Virus record (IMG/VR): IMGVR_UViG_3300042520_002820
Span: 1 to 21,550 of that record
Length of the DNA stretch: 21,550 bases
DNA from: a virus
Direction: 5' to 3' (one strand)
The notes below the pieces were generated by a model that saw only the letters and a list, made by a program, of their open reading frames with translations, did no database searches and had not been told where the DNA came from. Made by a program: the position numbers and the translations under genes. Shown in pieces: positions 19,252 through 21,550 of this stretch (the stretch's first letter is position 1; each line of letters opens with the position of its first letter).

Positions 19252-19326
19252 CACCAACCTATTCACGAACAGCGCATGGACGCACCCACATCCGAATGCT
19301 ATGCTTGAACCAAGTTCACCCGTCCC
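19252..19326 (+). repeat. imperfect direct repeat with promoter, copy 2
   Basis: Second copy of the 16994-17063 sequence, including CCGAATGCTATGCTTGA at 19292-19308. It lies between the protease stop and the ATG at 19330. Confidence 0.85.
19277..19305 (+). promoter_or_regulatory. promoter of the coiled-coil gene
   Basis: TGGACG (19277-19282), a 17-base spacer, TATGCT (19300-19305) with an extended -10 TGC. Same structure as the 17015 promoter. The leader to the ATG at 19330 would be only about 18 bases. Confidence 0.55.
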
Positions 19327-19329
19327 AAA

Positions 19330-19740
19330 ATGCTCACGGCTATTCGTGACTTCTCGCGGTCGGTGAGCCGAGATGTGGAGCGTTTCTCGAAAGCCCTCCG
19401 CACAATCGAGCGTCTGCCCGCCCTCCTGGCAGAAAATCACACCGCCCTCTTACGTCACATGTCCGCCCTTACCCAAATCCTGTCCGGCGTCGAATTCCTC
19501 ATCTCCGAGAACGCCTCCCTGAAGGCTGCCCTCGGTGAATCCGGCCTCGCCAACTCCGCTCTCCAAGCTGAACTGGCCGCCGCCGCTGAGCGCTTCCAGA
19601 CCCTTGTGTCCGAGGAAGTCGCTGAAGACGAAATGGAAACCCGCATCCTCGGCCGCCTCGCCGAAGTGCTGCCTCAGCCCCCTGTGGCCGACGAGCCTGT
19701 CGCTGACGAGCCTGTCGCTGACGCAGACCCCGAGGCCTGA
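19330..19740 (+). CDS. coiled-coil protein with acidic repeat tail, 136 aa
   Basis: Almost all of residues 1-110 are predicted helix with heptad-like spacing (MLTAIRDFSRSVSRDVERF, LLRHMSALTQILSGVEFLI, and ALGESGLANSALQAELAAAA). The tail has the repeat VADEPVADEPVADAD, from a duplicated 15-base unit. No family recognised; an oligomerising structural or adaptor protein is likely from shape alone. It has its own promoter copy and is followed by a strong terminator, so it is a one-gene unit just before the packaging genes. Confidence 0.6.
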   Translation: MLTAIRDFSRSVSRDVERFSKALRTIERLPALLAENHTALLRHMSALTQILSGVEFLISENASLKAALGESGLANSALQAELAAAAERFQTLVSEEVAEDEMETRILGRLAEVLPQPPVADEPVADEPVADADPEA

Positions 19741-19762
19741 TCCGCAGCCTGTTGACTGCACT

Positions 19763-19784
19763 GGGGGCCCCGCGCCCCCTTTTT
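19763..19784 (+). terminator. intrinsic terminator
   Basis: GGGGGC (19763-19768), loop CCCGC, GCCCCC (19774-19779), then TTTTT. It ends the unit that starts at the 19277 promoter. Confidence 0.85.
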
Positions 19785-19813
19785 GCTAGCTATTCGCACT
19801 TTGGTACAGCTCC

Positions 19814-19993
19814 ATGTCGGACCCTGATCCCATGCAGTTAACCCTTTATCAATCCTTTGAACTAGAAAGAATGTGCCGCACAGTAGATGAAACCAACGAT
19901 ATAGCTACCCTACGTAAACTATGTAAAGACACCCTCCGGGCCCGGCAAATGCAAAAAGCCGCCACAGCATGGGCCATGCGCCAAGGGCTGTAG
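19814..19993 (+). CDS. small helical protein, 59 aa, faintly NblA-like
   Basis: The product starts MSDPDPMQLTLYQSFELERM and continues as helices (TLRKLCKDTLRARQMQKAATAWAMRQGL). Length and the LTLxQxFxL opening recall NblA, the small protein that triggers phycobilisome breakdown and is known in some cyanophages. The match is by eye and weak, and an unrelated small helical phage protein is equally possible. A second ATG at 19832 would give 53 residues. It lies between the terminator and the terminase small subunit. AT-rich codons resemble the terS gene. Confidence 0.5.
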   Translation: MSDPDPMQLTLYQSFELERMCRTVDETNDIATLRKLCKDTLRARQMQKAATAWAMRQGL

Positions 19994-20028
19994 CTGTTTA
20001 GTATACTGAATATACAGCACCCACGCAC

Positions 20029-20481
20029 ATGCGCACAATCAATCCCAACCCCATTGACGGTCTTCGCGAGCAGGAACGGATGGCTGTCGCTCTCCTGGCC
20101 CGGGGAAAAAACAACCGAGAGACCGCTACAGAACTTGGCATCGCAGAGCGCACTCTCTATAACTGGCGTCAGAAACCAAGAGTTCAACGTGCTATCTTCC
20201 TCAGACAGCAGCAGATAATCTCAGACAACGAAAGTCAAACTATAGAACTTCTACCCGAAGCTATCGACACCCTTAAAGCCATCATGCGGGACCCCCGCGT
20301 GAATGCTTCTGATCGCATTGCTGCTTCTCGTGCCCTAATCAACGGTGCAGGCCGCTATCAAGAGACCCAGATGCTAAACCGCAAGTTGGCCAACCTTGAA
20401 GCCATGGTGGACCCCCTGACCGCTGAACTTCTCCCCGAGGACGAAGACAATCTCCCTTCATTCGAGCCCACCGATGAATGA
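20029..20481 (+). CDS. terminase small subunit
   Basis: This subunit recognises the packaging site and presents phage DNA to the large subunit. The 150-residue protein has a helix-turn-helix at about 28-48 (NNRETATELGIAERTLYNWRQ), then a helical oligomerisation region with PEAIDTLKAIMRDPRVNASDRIAASRALINGAG, and an acidic C-terminus (ELLPEDEDNLPSFEPTDE). This is the usual phage TerS layout (phBC6A51-type). It overlaps the large subunit by 4 bases (ATGA), as expected for a packaging pair. Confidence 0.85.
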   Translation: MRTINPNPIDGLREQERMAVALLARGKNNRETATELGIAERTLYNWRQKPRVQRAIFLRQQQIISDNESQTIELLPEAIDTLKAIMRDPRVNASDRIAASRALINGAGRYQETQMLNRKLANLEAMVDPLTAELLPEDEDNLPSFEPTDE

Positions 20482-21550
20482 CCACTTCATCGCTGACTCA
20501 ACTCGCCCGCCGCGCTGACAAGCTGCAGGCCGCAATCGAACGCCGCAAGGCCCAAGCCACCGCCTCCCCCGAGCCCGCTGTCAGCACCCTGCCCACCATC
20601 GACCGGTGGTCTGAATTCGCTCGACTCACCTGGATCACCACAAGCGGCACTGTCGCCCCGTTTGACCCGTATGACTTTCAAATAGACCTGATAAAGCAGA
20701 TCTATTCCCATCAAAATGTTATTGTAAATAAATCCCGACAAGTTGGCGTCAGTGAAACTGTTGTCAACGCCCTCAGCTGTCGCGCTGCTACTGAACCAGG
20801 ATACGTTGCTGTCGTATTCTCCAAAACTCAGGGCGACTCTTCTCAATTAGCTCGCCGCGCTAAGCGGATGCTTAACAGCATCCCAGGCCACTCATTCCGT
20901 TACGCCACAGACAGCGCCACGCTAATCAGCATCGTTGGCTTCGGCACTATCCACTTCCTACCCGGCAGCCCTCGCGCTGCTCGTGGCATCCCCTCTTGCT
21001 CAGACCTCTGGATCGACGAGGCCGCCTTCGTTGACGGCGCTGAAGAGATCTACCGTGCCGCCAGCCCTACGCTTTCCATGCTGGGCGAAAAAGGCCGGGT
21101 GATCGTCACCAGCACACCAGATACCGCCTCTGACTGGTACGGCTCCCTTTGGCACGCCGGTATTTTCCCCGATTGGTTGTCCTACGTCGAGCGTGCGCGT
21201 GATACCCCCGCCCAGGGCCCTGCTGTTATTGCAGAGCTCAATAGCCGCCTGGCGCAGTTGCCAGACAAGTGGCTCCGCGTCGCAATTCACTACTCCCAGC
21301 ATCCGGTCTACAACCAAGATCCCAACTGGGCGAAGAAAACCCGGGAGGATCGTCGCATCACCCAGTCCGCCTGGGCCACCGAGTACGAGCTTTCCTTCGG
21401 CGCCACCGACAGCCAGATCTACCCCTATGACCTGATCAGCCGTGGCGCCCGTGGCTCCTGGCGCGAATGCGGCTCGGTTAACCGTACATATGTACTAGCG
21501 ATAGATCCCAACGCAGGCGGCAGTGACTATTTCGTAGGACTGGTACTTGA
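20478..21550 (+). CDS. terminase large subunit (partial, 3' end outside window)
   Basis: This is the motor and nuclease that packages DNA into the prohead. The 357 codons seen are open to the window edge. Motifs in order are NKSRQVGVSET (Walker A-like, 84-93), LWIDEAAF with Asp180-Glu181 (Walker B), VTSTP (coupling motif, about 210-214) and the first nuclease motif LAIDPNAGGSDY (about 340-351). The N-terminal 40 residues are a helical extension. The gene starts at the ATGA overlap with terS. The rest of the nuclease domain is missing because the window ends. Confidence 0.92.
   Translation, partial: MTTSSLTQLARRADKLQAAIERRKAQATASPEPAVSTLPTIDRWSEFARLTWITTSGTVAPFDPYDFQIDLIKQIYSHQNVIVNKSRQVGVSETVVNALSCRAATEPGYVAVVFSKTQGDSSQLARRAKRMLNSIPGHSFRYATDSATLISIVGFGTIHFLPGSPRAARGIPSCSDLWIDEAAFVDGAEEIYRAASPTLSMLGEKGRVIVTSTPDTASDWYGSLWHAGIFPDWLSYVERARDTPAQGPAVIAELNSRLAQLPDKWLRVAIHYSQHPVYNQDPNWAKKTREDRRITQSAWATEYELSFGATDSQIYPYDLISRGARGSWRECGSVNRTYVLAIDPNAGGSDYFVGLVL

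Overview
The window looks like part of a double-stranded DNA cyanophage genome, or a close relative, probably infecting a Synechococcus/Cyanobium-type cyanobacterium. Every credible gene is on the + strand. They are tightly packed, often with ATGA or TGATG stop/start overlaps, and I saw no tRNA, rRNA, CRISPR array, integrase or insertion-sequence transposase. The cyanobacterial assignment rests on the sigma factor, which closely resembles cyanobacterial group 2 sigma factors, on the cyanobacterial form of the ThyX motif, and on a small protein with the PPSLK-type ending common in cyanobacterial hypothetical proteins.

Layout. 1-2830: a hypothetical gene, a strong sigma-70-like promoter with competing hairpins, a putative single-stranded DNA-binding protein, a small helix-turn-helix protein, a PD-(D/E)XK exonuclease, a small membrane protein and a dNMP kinase. 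2836-4587: thyX interrupted by a 339-residue LAGLIDADG intein. 4593-5466: a self-contained promoter-gene-terminator unit between 20-bp direct repeats. 5467-7956: a small gene, a phage sigma factor, an HTH plus ribbon-helix-helix protein and a short sliding clamp whose start seems hidden by a frameshift at an A7 run. 7959-9864: a DUF4942-type DNA methyltransferase and a small gene between 17-bp repeats. 9864-14745: small accessory genes and a DUF932 protein flanked by repeated hairpins. 14806-16937: small zinc-ribbon, lipoprotein and hypothetical genes. 17081-19246: a subtilisin-like protease with two discoidin-like domains, between two copies of one promoter. 19330-21550: a coiled-coil protein, a 59-aa protein and terminase small and large subunits; the large subunit runs off the window.

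How it works together. Nucleotide supply (dNMP kinase, ThyX), replication and recombination (SSB, exonuclease, clamp), transcription control (sigma factor, HTH proteins) and packaging (terminase) form a phage core. Accessory genes are interspersed. The most unusual theme is modular: at least five accessory units are bracketed by their own short direct repeats, several carry their own promoter or terminator, and many genes start after a stem-loop and/or a G-free leader containing TCATCTACTACC instead of a Shine-Dalgarno sequence. I read this as repeat-mediated gene cassette exchange, which is inference.
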